From Chryseobacterium senegalense (GTDB taxonomy: Bacteria > Bacteroidota > Bacteroidia > Flavobacteriales > Weeksellaceae), in NCBI GenBank assembly GCA_001403755.1, contig CYUH01000014.1, positions 310,001 to 374,000 of the forward strand: a stretch of 64,000 bases of DNA, read 5' to 3'. This document shows, piece by piece, positions 42,531-51,502 of this stretch. Positions within the stretch are counted from its first letter, which is position 1, and each line of letters begins with the position of its first letter. The position numbers were made by a program, and so were the translations under genes. The notes under the pieces were generated by a model that did no database searches, had not been told where the DNA came from, and was given only the letters and a program-made list of their open reading frames with translations.

Positions 42531-44132
42531 TTAATTTTCAGAAATCGTCAAAGGTTTCTTCGCCAAATCTTTATTATAAAAACTTCCTTTATTTTCCTTC
42601 ATTGCAATCGACTGTTTAATAATCAGATACGAAACATTTACCAAATTTCTCAATTCGGAAAGTTGTGGCGAAAGAATAGAGTAGTTGTACAATTCAGTCA
42701 CCGCATCGAAAATCTCCCGCTGTTTTTTCTTTGCGAGTTCCAAACGTTCATTGCTTCGGACAATCGCCACCAAATCGCTCATCATTTCCTGTAATTGACG
42801 GCGTAAATAAGAAACCATCACCATTTCATCCATCATTTTCATGCCTTCTTCATTCCATTCGGGAATGGCTTTTAAATCATCAAAATTAAAGTCGTTGATT
42901 CGCAGTAATTCCACCGTTTTCATCGCCGCATTGTGTCCGAAAACCAAACCTTCCAACAATGAATTTGACGCCAATCGATTCGCTCCGTGAAGTCCTGAAT
43001 TCGTGCATTCACCCACTGCGAAAAGATTTTTAATGGAACTTTGTCCATTGCGGTCGGTTTCTATACCGCCCATAAGGTAGTGGCAAGCAGGAACTACCGG
43101 AATCAGTTGTTTAAACGGATCAATTCCTTCGTCCAGGCATTTTTGGTAGATATTTGGGAAATGCTCTTTGAATTTTTCCTGATTCATCTCCCGACAATCG
43201 AGTCCTACATATTCATCACCGCTGATTTTCAGTTCGTTGTCTATTGCTCTTGCTACAATGTCGCGGGAAGCCAGTTCCTCGCGTTCATCATATTTATGCA
43301 TGAATTTTTTACCATTTTTCAGGCGAAGTTTTGCTCCATCACCACGAACCGCCTCAGAAATCAGGAAAAGCATACCATCTCTTTTGGAATACAGCGCCGT
43401 AGGGTGAAACTGATAATATTGCATATTAGAAACCTTTCCGCGTGCTCTGTGAACGAAAGCAATTCCGTCTCCTGTTGCGATGATTGGATTGGTCGTGTTT
43501 TTGTAAACGTGACCGGCTCCTCCTGTGGCAACCAAAGTAATTTTGGCGGTGATTTTCTTGATTTTCTTATTCTTTTCGTCAAGAATATATGCTCCGTAAC
43601 AGTCGATTTTTTCTTTGTCGAAAATTTTTCCCGGAACGTGGTGCTGTGTAATTAAATCGATGACGTAATGATGATCCAACATCTCAATATTCGGGGATTT
43701 TTTGACGGTTTCCAAAAGCGCTCTTTCAATTTCGGCTCCTGTAATATCTTTATGGTGAACGATTCTGTTTTCGGTGTGACCGCCTTCTCTGCCGAGTTTG
43801 AAATCGCCATCTTTTTCAAGATCAAACCGAGTTCCCCATTCCACCAATTCGCGAAACCTTGCAGGACCTTCCTCGATGACCATTTTCACGACTTCCAAAT
43901 TATTTTCGCCATCGCCGGCTCTCATCGTGTCGTCGATGTGTTTTTGGAAATTATCCTTATCGAAATCGGTCACTACAGCAAGTCCGCCTTGTGCATATTT
44001 GGTGTTGCTTTCGTCTTCATCGGCTTTGGTGACGATGATGATTTTGGCATCGGGCATTTTTTCAGAAATTTTGATGGCGTAAGACAGCCCAGAGATTCCC
44101 GAACCTATTACCAATACATCAGATTTTATCAT
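42531..44132 (-). CDS. nadB: L-aspartate oxidase
   Basis: FAD enzyme that oxidises aspartate to iminoaspartate, the first step of bacterial de novo NAD synthesis. It is 533 residues. N-terminal FAD motif VIGSGISGLSYAI (7-19), TKYAQGGLAVV typical of NadB, the active-site region HPTALYS and RGDGAKL, GGIETDRNGQSSI, and a C-terminal helical domain. It heads the nadB-sulfurtransferase-nadC unit. No clear -7 element lies within 60 nt upstream. Confidence 0.96.
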   Translation of the reverse strand: MIKSDVLVIGSGISGLSYAIKISEKMPDAKIIIVTKADEDESNTKYAQGGLAVVTDFDKDNFQKHIDDTMRAGDGENNLEVVKMVIEEGPARFRELVEWGTRFDLEKDGDFKLGREGGHTENRIVHHKDITGAEIERALLETVKKSPNIEMLDHHYVIDLITQHHVPGKIFDKEKIDCYGAYILDEKNKKIKKITAKITLVATGGAGHVYKNTTNPIIATGDGIAFVHRARGKVSNMQYYQFHPTALYSKRDGMLFLISEAVRGDGAKLRLKNGKKFMHKYDEREELASRDIVARAIDNELKISGDEYVGLDCREMNQEKFKEHFPNIYQKCLDEGIDPFKQLIPVVPACHYLMGGIETDRNGQSSIKNLFAVGECTNSGLHGANRLASNSLLEGLVFGHNAAMKTVELLRINDFNFDDLKAIPEWNEEGMKMMDEMVMVSYLRRQLQEMMSDLVAIVRSNERLELAKKKQREIFDAVTELYNYSILSPQLSELRNLVNVSYLIIKQSIAMKENKGSFYNKDLAKKPLTISEN

Positions 44133-44166
44133 TTTTTATGTGCCTTAAATTTGTGAAAGAATAAAG

Positions 44167-44796
44167 TTACAAAAACTTGAAAAGTTTTTCGTTCGGTTTT
44201 CTCACTTTTATTAAATTTTGAAAATGGTCGTCTTCGGCGCGGTATCCCAAAGCCAATGTTACAGTAGCAGTTTCTGTAGCGGAATCGAGATTCAAAATCT
44301 CATTCATGATATTTTCGTCGAAACCTTCCATTGGGCAACTATCCACTTCTTCCAATGCCGCCGCAAACATCAGCTGTCCCAAAACAATATATGCTTGTTT
44401 TTCGTTCCAATGTTGTTGCTCTTCTTGCGAAAGAGAATTAATGTAAAAATCGATGCTTTTTCGGAAAAGATCAAGACTTTCGAGAGGAACAGAACGTTCT
44501 TCAGTGATATGTTTGAAATATCCGTCCACATATTTTTCTTCGATGCTTTTTTTAGAAACCAGTACAATTAAATGTGAACAAGTGGAAATCTGAGAAGGAT
44601 TTCTGAATGCCGGAATCAGTTTTTGCTTGATCTGCTCGGTTTCAACTATAAAAATTTTATACGGCTGCAGTCCCAGGGAACTTGCCGAAAGTTGACCGGC
44701 GGCAAGGATATTTTGTAAAACTTCCGTTGAAATTTTCTTCTCTTTGTTAAACTTTTTTACAGAATACCGTTTCTGCAACGCCTCGATGTAATTCAT
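44167..44796 (-). CDS. Nitroreductase-family NAD(P)H oxidoreductase
   Basis: FMN flavoprotein of 209 residues. N-terminal RYSVKKFNKEKKI (about 10-22) binds the FMN phosphate, SASSLGLQPYKIFIVE (about 37-52) is the second FMN loop, and TVTLALGYRAEDD near the C-terminus is the third. It is NfsB/YdgI-like in length. Substrates of the family range from nitroaromatics to quinones. Its -7 element TATCTTTG ends 4 nt before the ATG, so a leaderless mRNA is predicted. Single-gene unit. Confidence 0.9.
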   Translation of the reverse strand: MNYIEALQKRYSVKKFNKEKKISTEVLQNILAAGQLSASSLGLQPYKIFIVETEQIKQKLIPAFRNPSQISTCSHLIVLVSKKSIEEKYVDGYFKHITEERSVPLESLDLFRKSIDFYINSLSQEEQQHWNEKQAYIVLGQLMFAAALEEVDSCPMEGFDENIMNEILNLDSATETATVTLALGYRAEDDHFQNLIKVRKPNEKLFKFL

Positions 44797-44800
44797 ATTT

Positions 44801-44808
44801 CAAAGATA
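44801..44808 (-). promoter_or_regulatory. -7 element of the nitroreductase gene, predicted leaderless
   Basis: Minus-strand TATCTTTG, spacer AAAT, then ATG. Confidence 0.5.
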
Positions 44809-44845
44809 GAAAAAAGTAGGAAGACGGAAGCGCGATGTTGTAATT

Positions 44846-45322
44846 TTAGAACAATCCTTCGTCCGTCGGACGTTCGAAATATGCATCAATTTCAAGGTCA
44901 GAGGATTGTGCGGCTTCCACGGCGAGCCGGTCGCAGATTTCGTTTTCGGGATGTCCGGCGTGGCCTTTCACCCAGTGAAAAGTAATTTTATGGGCTTTTA
45001 ATAACGGAATTAGCCTTTTCCACAGATCAGGGTTTTTTACATTTTTAAATCCTTTTTTTATCCAACCAAAAATCCATTTCTGGTTGATAGCATCGGAAAC
45101 ATATTTGCTGTCGGTGTAAATATGGATATTGTTTTCAGTAGATTTCAATTTTTCCAGAGCTGTAATTACAGCCAAAAGTTCCATCCGGTTATTGGTGGTG
45201 TGCCGAAAACCCTTAGAATATCTTTTTTCATAGTTTTTTTCGGGAACTTTCATCACGATTCCGTACCCTCCTTTTCCTGGATTTCCGCTGCAGGCGCCAT
45301 CTGTAAAGATTTCTATCCTCAA
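44846..45322 (-). CDS. rnhA: Ribonuclease HI with TTG start codon
   Basis: Cleaves the RNA strand of RNA-DNA hybrids (R-loops, primers). It is 158 residues. Catalytic acids: Asp8 in FTDGACSGNPG, Glu48 in NNRMELLAV, Asp71 in YTDSKYV and a C-terminal Asp in ENEICDRLAVEAA. The HWVKGHAGHPENE loop is present. The first codon (45322-45320) is TTG. No ATG exists between the upstream in-frame stop and this point, and the conserved start RIEIFTDG follows directly, so TTG is the best start. It lies 64 nt downstream of dnaB. Confidence 0.92.
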   Translation of the reverse strand: MRIEIFTDGACSGNPGKGGYGIVMKVPEKNYEKRYSKGFRHTTNNRMELLAVITALEKLKSTENNIHIYTDSKYVSDAINQKWIFGWIKKGFKNVKNPDLWKRLIPLLKAHKITFHWVKGHAGHPENEICDRLAVEAAQSSDLEIDAYFERPTDEGLF

Positions 45323-45386
45323 TTGAGTTGTTTTAGATTTAATAAAAAAAGTGGTGAGTTATAATGAAAATGAAATCGATAAAATT

Positions 45387-46973
45387 TTAATAAAGAAACT
45401 CATCAGAATCATCGTCATCATTCATGGCGGAACCCGACAAATTTTGATTATTTGGAAGGTCGAAAGCTGCTCCCGGATCGATGGTTGCTTTTATTTTTTC
45501 AAAACCGCTTGGTTGATCTTGTTGTCCGAAATTCGATGATTGATAACCGAAATTGTTTCCGAATAAATCGAGGTCGGCGAATTTTGCAATATTTTTAAAG
45601 AAAGACATTCTCACGTCTGCTGTAGCACCATTTCGGTGTTTTGCGATAATCAACTCGGCTTGATTTTCGGTAGAAGTTTCTGCCCCGTCTTCATCGTTGT
45701 CCCAAGTGGTGATTTTATAATATTCTGGACGGAAGATAAAAGACACTATATCCGCATCCTGCTCAATTGCTCCGGATTCACGAAGGTCGGATAACATCGG
45801 TCTTTTTCCGGGACGCGTTTCCACACTTCTTGAAAGTTGCGAGAGCGCAATTACAGGAACATCAAGTTCTTTTGCGATGGCTTTTAAGGAACGAGAAATG
45901 GTTGCAATTTCCTGTTCACGGTTTCCGGCGCCTTTTCCGCTGTTCGCCGTCATCAGTTGAAGGTAATCAACCATGATGATTTTTACGCCATGCTGCATCA
46001 CCAATCTTCGGCATTTCGCTCTGAAATCAAAAACAGAGAGCGAAGGAGTTTCGTCGATGTACAAAGGCGCATTTTCCAATTCGGATACGTTGCTGAAGAG
46101 TCTTTGCCACTCTTCATCACTCATTTGCCCTTTTCTTAATTTTTCCGATGAAATCCCGGTTTCGGAAGCAATCATCCTGGTGATTAATTGTACCGAAGCC
46201 ATCTCCAATGAAAATAAGGCCAATGGAATTTTGTGCTGAACAGCGATGTTTCTGGCCATAGAAAGCAGGAAGGCAGTTTTCCCCATCGCAGGACGCGCCG
46301 CGATGATGATAAGATCCGATTTTTGCCAACCACCGGTTTCTTTGTCGATATCTCTGAAGCCAGATGGAATTCCGGAGATTCCTTCTTTATCTTTTAAAGA
46401 TTTAATGGTTTCAATGGCTTGTTTTACCAAAGTATTTGCAGTGTCGAAACCTTTTTTGATGGTTCCGTTTGTGATTTCGAAAAAGGATTGTTCCGCCTTG
46501 TCGAGAAGTTCAAAAACATCAGTAGATTCTTTGTAAGAACTGTCGATAACGTTCGCAGAAACATTAATTAAACTTCTTAAAATAAATTTTTCCAGGATTA
46601 CACGAACGTGATATTCAATATGAGCGCTTGAGGAAACGCCCATCGTTAAATCAATGATATAATGATCGCCACCAGCCGCGCTCAATCTTTCGGTTTTTTT
46701 GAGTTCTTGAATGACAGTCATCAAATCTACAGGATGGTTTCCTTCGTATAATTTGAGGATGGCTTTGAAAATTTCCTGATGTCGCGGATCATAAAATACG
46801 TCGGCAGTAAGGAGATCAATCGAATAATCGAGTCCTTTCTTATCGATCAGGAAGGTACCGATTACCAATTTCTCGAATTCTACAGCGTTTGGCGGCATTT
46901 TACCATCCGAAATTGAGAGTTCTTTTGCGAAATTGCCGTGAATGAGTGAAGATAATGTTTCCTTTTGTGCCAT
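45387..46973 (-). CDS. dnaB: Replicative DNA helicase DnaB
   Basis: Hexameric 5'-3' helicase of the replisome. It is 528 residues. The N-terminal primase-interaction domain is about 20-125 (PPNAVEFEKLVIGTFLIDKKG). The RecA-like C-terminal domain has Walker A ARPAMGKTAF (about 231-240), Walker B KIIMVDYLQLM, and the SQLSRSVETRPGKRPMLSDL motif split over two helices, with no intein. The C-terminal tail is acidic and Asn-rich. The -7 element TATCTTTG ends 4 nt before the ATG, predicting a leaderless mRNA for this essential gene. Confidence 0.97.
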   Translation of the reverse strand: MAQKETLSSLIHGNFAKELSISDGKMPPNAVEFEKLVIGTFLIDKKGLDYSIDLLTADVFYDPRHQEIFKAILKLYEGNHPVDLMTVIQELKKTERLSAAGGDHYIIDLTMGVSSSAHIEYHVRVILEKFILRSLINVSANVIDSSYKESTDVFELLDKAEQSFFEITNGTIKKGFDTANTLVKQAIETIKSLKDKEGISGIPSGFRDIDKETGGWQKSDLIIIAARPAMGKTAFLLSMARNIAVQHKIPLALFSLEMASVQLITRMIASETGISSEKLRKGQMSDEEWQRLFSNVSELENAPLYIDETPSLSVFDFRAKCRRLVMQHGVKIIMVDYLQLMTANSGKGAGNREQEIATISRSLKAIAKELDVPVIALSQLSRSVETRPGKRPMLSDLRESGAIEQDADIVSFIFRPEYYKITTWDNDEDGAETSTENQAELIIAKHRNGATADVRMSFFKNIAKFADLDLFGNNFGYQSSNFGQQDQPSGFEKIKATIDPGAAFDLPNNQNLSGSAMNDDDDSDEFLY

Positions 46974-46977
46974 AGGG

Positions 46978-46985
46978 CAAAGATA
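46978..46985 (-). promoter_or_regulatory. -7 element of dnaB, predicted leaderless
   Basis: Minus-strand TATCTTTG, spacer CCCT, then ATG. No -33 match. Confidence 0.5.
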
Positions 46986-47130
46986 GTTTTTTTAAAAAAT
47001 TAAAATCAGATAGTAATCAACAATTCTCTTTTTTAAGTAATTAAATCTTTGATGATCAATCATTTACAATGTTGATAAATCAAGAAGAATTTTAAAGAAA
47101 AGAAAATTGAAAGCCAAGAAAAAGTTGGGT

Positions 47131-48369
47131 TTAATATTGCATTTTTCTGAGCTTTGGAACGGTGGTTCCTACGAGTAAAGCGATTAAAATCGTCATGCTT
47201 CCACCGAAAACTACCGATCGTACGACGCCCAAAAGCTTCGCTGCGAGTCCACTTTCAAATTGGCCCATTTCATTGCTCGACATAATGAAAATTGAATTGA
47301 CGCTTAAAACTCTTCCGCGGATATAATCGGGCGTTTTCAACTGTACAATGGTACCACGGATGACCACAGAAATTCCATCGAGCATTCCGCTGCAAACCAA
47401 CAAAAAGAAAGAAAGCCAATACCATTCTGAAAGTCCAAAACCAATGATGCATGCCCCAAATCCGGCAACTGCAGCCAATAGAATTTTACCTTGGTTTTTC
47501 TTTAAAGGAACAAAAGCCAGCAATGCAATAATACACATAGAACCAATATCCGATGCTGCATTCAGCAAACCGAAACCTTCTGCACCGACTTTCAAAATAT
47601 CTGTTGCAAATACAGGAATCATTGCCACAGCGCCACCAAAAAGTACCGCAAACATATCCAGACAAAGTGCGCCTAGAATTTCTTTCGTTTTATAAATATA
47701 GGTAATTCCTTCTCGCATACTTTGAATCACACCAATTTCTTTCTGAGTATTTTCTGATGGATGTTTTTTAATCATCCAAAAGAAAACCGACGAGAAAATC
47801 ATTAAAGCCACCACCACTAAAATGGTTCCGGAAATATCAATCCAATGAATTAGAAAACCGCCCAAAGCATGGCCCACAACCGATGCAGTAAGAAAAGTTC
47901 CTTGATTTAGGGTAATGGCATTCGGAAGTACTTCTTTTGAAACAATTTTCGGGATCATCGACGGGATGATGGGTCCTAAAAATGCTCTGCAAAATCCCGT
48001 GAAAAAGATGACCGCATAGATAAAATACGAAATTTCTTTATTGCTGAAATGTAACAATTGATCACCAAAGAAAGCCGGAATTATCAATAAACTGATCAGG
48101 AAAACATAAGCGTAATTGCAGGTTAAAAGCAATTTCTTTTTCTCGGAATTATCAATCACATGTCCCGCGTACAAAGCAGTAGAAACTGCCGGAATCACCT
48201 CTGACAAGCCAATGAGGCCAATCGCAAAAGGATCTTTGGTGAGCTGATAGATCCACCATCCCATAAGCGTAGCAAGCATTCTGAACGAAAGAACCAGGAA
48301 AAATCTTCCGGTCATTAAGTTTCGAAATTCTGGGATTTTTAACGTTTGTACGGGTGTAAGCGAAATCAT
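47131..48369 (-). CDS. MFS transporter (enterobactin exporter-like fold)
   Basis: A 412-residue, 12-helix major facilitator protein. The loop between helices 2 and 3 reads YAGHVIDNSEKKKLLL, a degenerate MFS motif A (G-x-x-x-D-R-x-x-R/K). Similar sequences are annotated as EntS/DHA3-type exporters. The substrate is unknown. The -7 element TACATTTG ends 4 nt before the ATG. It is divergent from the SMR gene across an 85-nt gap that carries both promoters. Confidence 0.88.
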   Translation of the reverse strand: MISLTPVQTLKIPEFRNLMTGRFFLVLSFRMLATLMGWWIYQLTKDPFAIGLIGLSEVIPAVSTALYAGHVIDNSEKKKLLLTCNYAYVFLISLLIIPAFFGDQLLHFSNKEISYFIYAVIFFTGFCRAFLGPIIPSMIPKIVSKEVLPNAITLNQGTFLTASVVGHALGGFLIHWIDISGTILVVVALMIFSSVFFWMIKKHPSENTQKEIGVIQSMREGITYIYKTKEILGALCLDMFAVLFGGAVAMIPVFATDILKVGAEGFGLLNAASDIGSMCIIALLAFVPLKKNQGKILLAAVAGFGACIIGFGLSEWYWLSFFLLVCSGMLDGISVVIRGTIVQLKTPDYIRGRVLSVNSIFIMSSNEMGQFESGLAAKLLGVVRSVVFGGSMTILIALLVGTTVPKLRKMQY

Positions 48370-48373
48370 TTTG

Positions 48374-48381
48374 CAAATGTA
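48374..48381 (-). promoter_or_regulatory. -7 element of the MFS gene, predicted leaderless
   Basis: Minus-strand TACATTTG, spacer CAAA, then ATG at 48369. Confidence 0.5.
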
Positions 48382-48421
48382 ATTTTTCAGAATTAATCTA
48401 AGTAAATCTCGACGAAGAGTT

Positions 48422-48450
48422 TTTGGGAATTTATTAAAAACTTATCTTTG
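48422..48450 (+). promoter_or_regulatory. Promoter of the SMR gene, predicted leaderless
   Basis: TTTG (48422-48425), 17-nt spacer, TATCTTTG (48443-48450), then AAGC and the ATG at 48455. Confidence 0.65.
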
Positions 48451-48454
48451 AAGC

Positions 48455-48793
48455 ATGAATTGGATTATCCTCATCATCGCAGGTTTATTTGAAACTGGTT
48501 TTGCGACTTGTCTTGGTAAAGCGCAGGAAACCACCGGCCGCGAAAGTTATTTCTGGTGGAGCGGTTTTGTGCTTTCGCTTTTCATCAGTATGTATCTGAT
48601 GTACAAAGCGATTTCCATTGGCCACAATCCTATTCCGATAGGAACTGCGTATGCGGTTTGGACGGGAATTGGCGCTGTTGGCGGTGTTTTAGCAGGAATA
48701 TTTATTTTTAATGAACCGGCTACTTTCTGGCGAATTTTTTTCGTGTGTACTTTAATTGCTTCCGTGGTAGGACTGAAATTTGTGAGTCATTAA
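48455..48793 (+). CDS. sugE: Small multidrug resistance (SugE/Gdx-type) transporter
   Basis: A 112-residue, four-helix exporter that works as an antiparallel dimer. Glu13 in AGLFETGFA is the proton/substrate-binding acid. The pattern IGTAYAVWTGIGAVGG in helix 3 is that of the Gdx/SugE branch, whose members export guanidinium, rather than the EmrE multidrug branch. No guanidine riboswitch is possible, since the promoter lies 4 nt before the ATG and leaves no leader. The downstream stem is weak. Confidence 0.9.
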   Translation: MNWIILIIAGLFETGFATCLGKAQETTGRESYFWWSGFVLSLFISMYLMYKAISIGHNPIPIGTAYAVWTGIGAVGGVLAGIFIFNEPATFWRIFFVCTLIASVVGLKFVSH

Positions 48794-48803
48794 ATCTTTG
48801 AAA

Positions 48804-48826
48804 ATTGTTTTACTCTTAAAAACAAT
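48804..48826 (+). terminator. Weak terminator after the SMR gene
   Basis: 8-bp A/T-rich stem (48804-48811 with 48819-48826) with a T-rich tail. Confidence 0.4.
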
Positions 48827-48900
48827 GTCATTTTTATTAATGCACAAGCAATTACGAACATCAACAAACTTAGAAAAAAAAATTCTTTACTATACTAAAT

Positions 48901-50400
48901 TTACAACTTCAAATCTTCCAAAAAATCTCCAATTTTTCGATCATTCGCTAACCTCGGGATTTTGTTTTGTCCACCGAGTTTTCCTTCAGATTTTGCATAA
49001 TCCTGGAAAGCGTTTTTCCGTAATTTGGTGATTTTCAAAACCTGCAAAATATTCCCGGTGATTAAATCGTCATAATACACATTTCTTTTTCGCATTTCAG
49101 CATCCAGGTTTTGGCGGAAATCTTCTAAATTTTCCGGTTCTTTTTCAAATTCAATAAACCATTCGTGATATGGCAATCCATCTTTTGGATTCACCTGGGG
49201 AGCCAAATGAAATTCGGTAATCTGTGCCGGAAATTTTTCCACCGTAGCTTTCATCGCTTCCTCCACTTCAAAGGCAATTACATGTTCACCAAAAGCTGAT
49301 GTAAAATGTTTGGTGCGCCCCGAAACTATGATTCGATAAGGTTTTTTTGAAATAAAACGAACCACATCGCCGATCGAATATGCCCACAATCCGGAATTGG
49401 TCGTTAAAATCAACGCGTAATCTTTGTGAAGTTCGATGTCTTTTAAAGTCAATCGTTTCGCATTTGGTTTTCCATATTCTTCCAAAGGAACAAATTCATA
49501 GAAAATCCCGTGATTAGTCAAAAGTTGTAACCCTTCTTTTTGATAATCATCTTGAAAAGCAAAAAATCCTTCGCTCGCAGGAAAGGTCTGGATCGTATCC
49601 ACAGGTTTTCCCAGCAGTTCGTTCATTTTTTCGCGGTAAGGTTCGAAGTTCACGCCACCGGTGATGATAAGTTGAAGATTTGGGAAAAGTTCGGTGATTT
49701 TTTTTCCATTTCTTTCGATCAGTTTTTCGAAATACATAATCAACCAAGGTGGAATTCCGGAAATAAGTGTCATGTTTTCCTTTTCGGTTTCCTTTACGAT
49801 TTCGTCAACTTTGGTTTCCCAATCTTCGATGAGGTTGGTTTTCAGACTTGGCAAACGGTTTTTTTGAAGATAATTTGGGATATGATGCGCAACGATTCCG
49901 GAAAGTCTTCCTGTTTTAATGCCGTTAATTTCTTCTAATTCCGGACTTCCCTGCAAGAAAATCATTTTTCCGGAAACAAAATTCGAATTGTTTTTCTGAT
50001 GGATATAATGAAAAATCGCGCTTTGCGCTGCCGCAATTTGGTAAGGCATTCCTTCTTTCGAAATAGGGATGTATTTCGCACCAGAAGTAGTTCCGGAAGT
50101 TTTCGCGAAATATTCGGGAGTGTCAGTCCATAGGATGTTTCGCTGTCCTTTTTTTACGCGTTCGATGTAGGGTTTCAATTCCTCGTAATCGGAAACGTTC
50201 ACCTGTTTTTGAAAATCCTGAACATTCTGAATATTTTCAAACTGATGTTCTCGTCCAAACAAGGTTTTCTCCGCAGTTTTTACCAAAGATAGCAACAGTT
50301 TTTCCTGATCTTCAACGGCGTTTTGTTTGTATATTTCGGTTTCTTTAACGTGCTTTTTTGCCCAGATTAAAGCGATTTTTTTCTTAATGAAATTTAGCAT
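48901..50400 (-). CDS. GH3-family adenylating (acyl-acid-amido synthetase-like) protein
   Basis: A 499-residue member of the ANL-related GH3 family. The ATP-binding loops appear as FAKTSGTTSGAKYIPIS (about 99-115) and PASEGFFAFQ, and the hinge region as NSGLWAYSIGDVVRF followed by SGRTKHF. Plant GH3 enzymes conjugate amino acids to auxin or jasmonate. Bacterial members are common in Bacteroidetes with unknown substrates, and a plant hormone role should not be assumed. The -7 element TAAATTTG ends 4 nt before the ATG. Confidence 0.9.
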   Translation of the reverse strand: MLNFIKKKIALIWAKKHVKETEIYKQNAVEDQEKLLLSLVKTAEKTLFGREHQFENIQNVQDFQKQVNVSDYEELKPYIERVKKGQRNILWTDTPEYFAKTSGTTSGAKYIPISKEGMPYQIAAAQSAIFHYIHQKNNSNFVSGKMIFLQGSPELEEINGIKTGRLSGIVAHHIPNYLQKNRLPSLKTNLIEDWETKVDEIVKETEKENMTLISGIPPWLIMYFEKLIERNGKKITELFPNLQLIITGGVNFEPYREKMNELLGKPVDTIQTFPASEGFFAFQDDYQKEGLQLLTNHGIFYEFVPLEEYGKPNAKRLTLKDIELHKDYALILTTNSGLWAYSIGDVVRFISKKPYRIIVSGRTKHFTSAFGEHVIAFEVEEAMKATVEKFPAQITEFHLAPQVNPKDGLPYHEWFIEFEKEPENLEDFRQNLDAEMRKRNVYYDDLITGNILQVLKITKLRKNAFQDYAKSEGKLGGQNKIPRLANDRKIGDFLEDLKL

Positions 50401-50404
50401 GAAG

Positions 50405-50412
50405 CAAATTTA
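50405..50412 (-). promoter_or_regulatory. -7 element of the GH3 gene, predicted leaderless
   Basis: Minus-strand TAAATTTG, spacer CTTC, then ATG at 50400. Confidence 0.5.
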
Positions 50413-50448
50413 CAGGTTTTTAAAATTATTTTAATCTAAGTTTAAATT

Positions 50449-51054
50449 TTAAAATTGATATCGATACCCCAAACTCAGACTCAGGAAAGTGGAGCGGTTG
50501 TAGTATTTCTCGATTTCCGGATTTTCATTGTAAACATTTCCGTGATAAAAATTTATTTTTCCGGCTACGAAAACCTGCTGGGGTCCATCTAAAACATAGA
50601 TTGCTTTCCCACCGATGTTGAAGCCCATTGCCTGATCCTTGTGTTTTTGCATTCGTTGGTTCAGAAAGTTATTCGAAAAACTGTAGTAGCTGAAACCTGC
50701 CATCTCTTCGATCATGAATTCCTCCGAAATATTTTCCCGATGCGTGAGGAAAACGTCGAATTGACTCAATCTTGGCGATCCGAGATTTCCGTAGATATTT
50801 TGTTTTAAATAAAGGGTATTCGAAAAAAGTTCGCTGTAGTCAATTCCAATTCCGAAATTAATGGGTGTCATCAGATTTCCACCAAAACCAAATCCGAAAA
50901 AAGGCTGTAAATTTTTAGCCAAAGAATTGTTTCCCAAAGGTTTCATGGCGATTACTTTCACGTCGACATTAGCAACCACGTCGAGTTTATTGCGGTTCTT
51001 TTGAGCATAAACCATTAACGAGAAAAATAAAAATAAAGCCGTAAATTTTTTCAT
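50449..51054 (-). CDS. Putative outer-membrane beta-barrel protein
   Basis: A 201-residue exported protein with a signal peptide about 1-17 (ending VYAQ). The rest alternates aromatic and polar residues (FGFGFGGNLMTPINFGIGID, FSYYSFSNNF) and ends in LSLGYRYQF, with the C-terminal Phe expected for Bam-inserted barrels. No named family is recognised. Its start overlaps the stop of the upstream lipoprotein gene by 4 nt, so the two are co-translated. Confidence 0.7.
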   Translation of the reverse strand: MKKFTALFLFFSLMVYAQKNRNKLDVVANVDVKVIAMKPLGNNSLAKNLQPFFGFGFGGNLMTPINFGIGIDYSELFSNTLYLKQNIYGNLGSPRLSQFDVFLTHRENISEEFMIEEMAGFSYYSFSNNFLNQRMQKHKDQAMGFNIGGKAIYVLDGPQQVFVAGKINFYHGNVYNENPEIEKYYNRSTFLSLSLGYRYQF

Positions 51055-51425
51055 TTCTCCAATACAATTTCGTTAAATTTCAGGTAAGTAATTCCTTTCG
51101 GAACATTTATTTTAAATGAATCGGCCGATAAGGATAGTCCGGTCTTATCGGTATTAAAAGAGCTGATTTTCTCGTTAGAAACAATTGAAAAACCTTCGCC
51201 CGAAATGGGTCCAGAAAGTTTAAAACTTCCGTCTGCTTCGATCATGGTTTCGGCAACAATTTTGTCTTGATCAGTAATTTTCAGGAGGTAATTCTGCAAA
51301 TCGATGTTGGTGAATATAATTTTTCCTTCCACATAAGCGCGTGAATTTTCCTGGGAGTCGCTTCTGCAGCTTATCGCGCCAAAAATCAACACCAAGAATG
51401 TCATTATTTTTAAAGAGAAATTCAT
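51051..51425 (-). CDS. Small lipoprotein, function unknown
   Basis: A 124-residue predicted lipoprotein. I choose the start at 51425 (MNFSLKIMTF), giving a clean signal and lipobox Cys20 in GAISC. The open frame runs 34 codons further upstream through the preceding terminator hairpin, which I reject. The mature part is a small beta-sandwich-like domain with YVEGKIIFTNIDLQNYLLKI and AETMIEADGSFKLSGP. It overlaps the outer-membrane protein gene downstream by 4 nt. Function unknown. Confidence 0.7.
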   Translation of the reverse strand: MNFSLKIMTFLVLIFGAISCRSDSQENSRAYVEGKIIFTNIDLQNYLLKITDQDKIVAETMIEADGSFKLSGPISGEGFSIVSNEKISSFNTDKTGLSLSADSFKINVPKGITYLKFNEIVLEK

Positions 51426-51452
51426 CAAAATATTTTTTCTTAAAAGTACAAA

Positions 51453-51484
51453 AAAAACTGCTTCAGATGATTGAAGCAGTTTTT
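51453..51484 (-). terminator. Terminator between two lipoprotein genes
   Basis: Perfect 13-bp stem (51453-51465 with 51472-51484), 6-nt loop, T-run on the minus strand. It ends the gene at 51503. Confidence 0.85.
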
Positions 51485-51502
51485 CTATAAAATGAAATGA
51501 TA

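Noticed and set aside
43041..43655. Plus-strand open frame of 204 codons
   Set aside because: Despite its length it is the mirror frame of nadB. The Phe/Ile/Cys-rich composition is typical of antisense shadows.
48426..48454. Guanidine riboswitch before the SMR gene
   Set aside because: The promoter leaves at most a few leader nucleotides, too short for any riboswitch.
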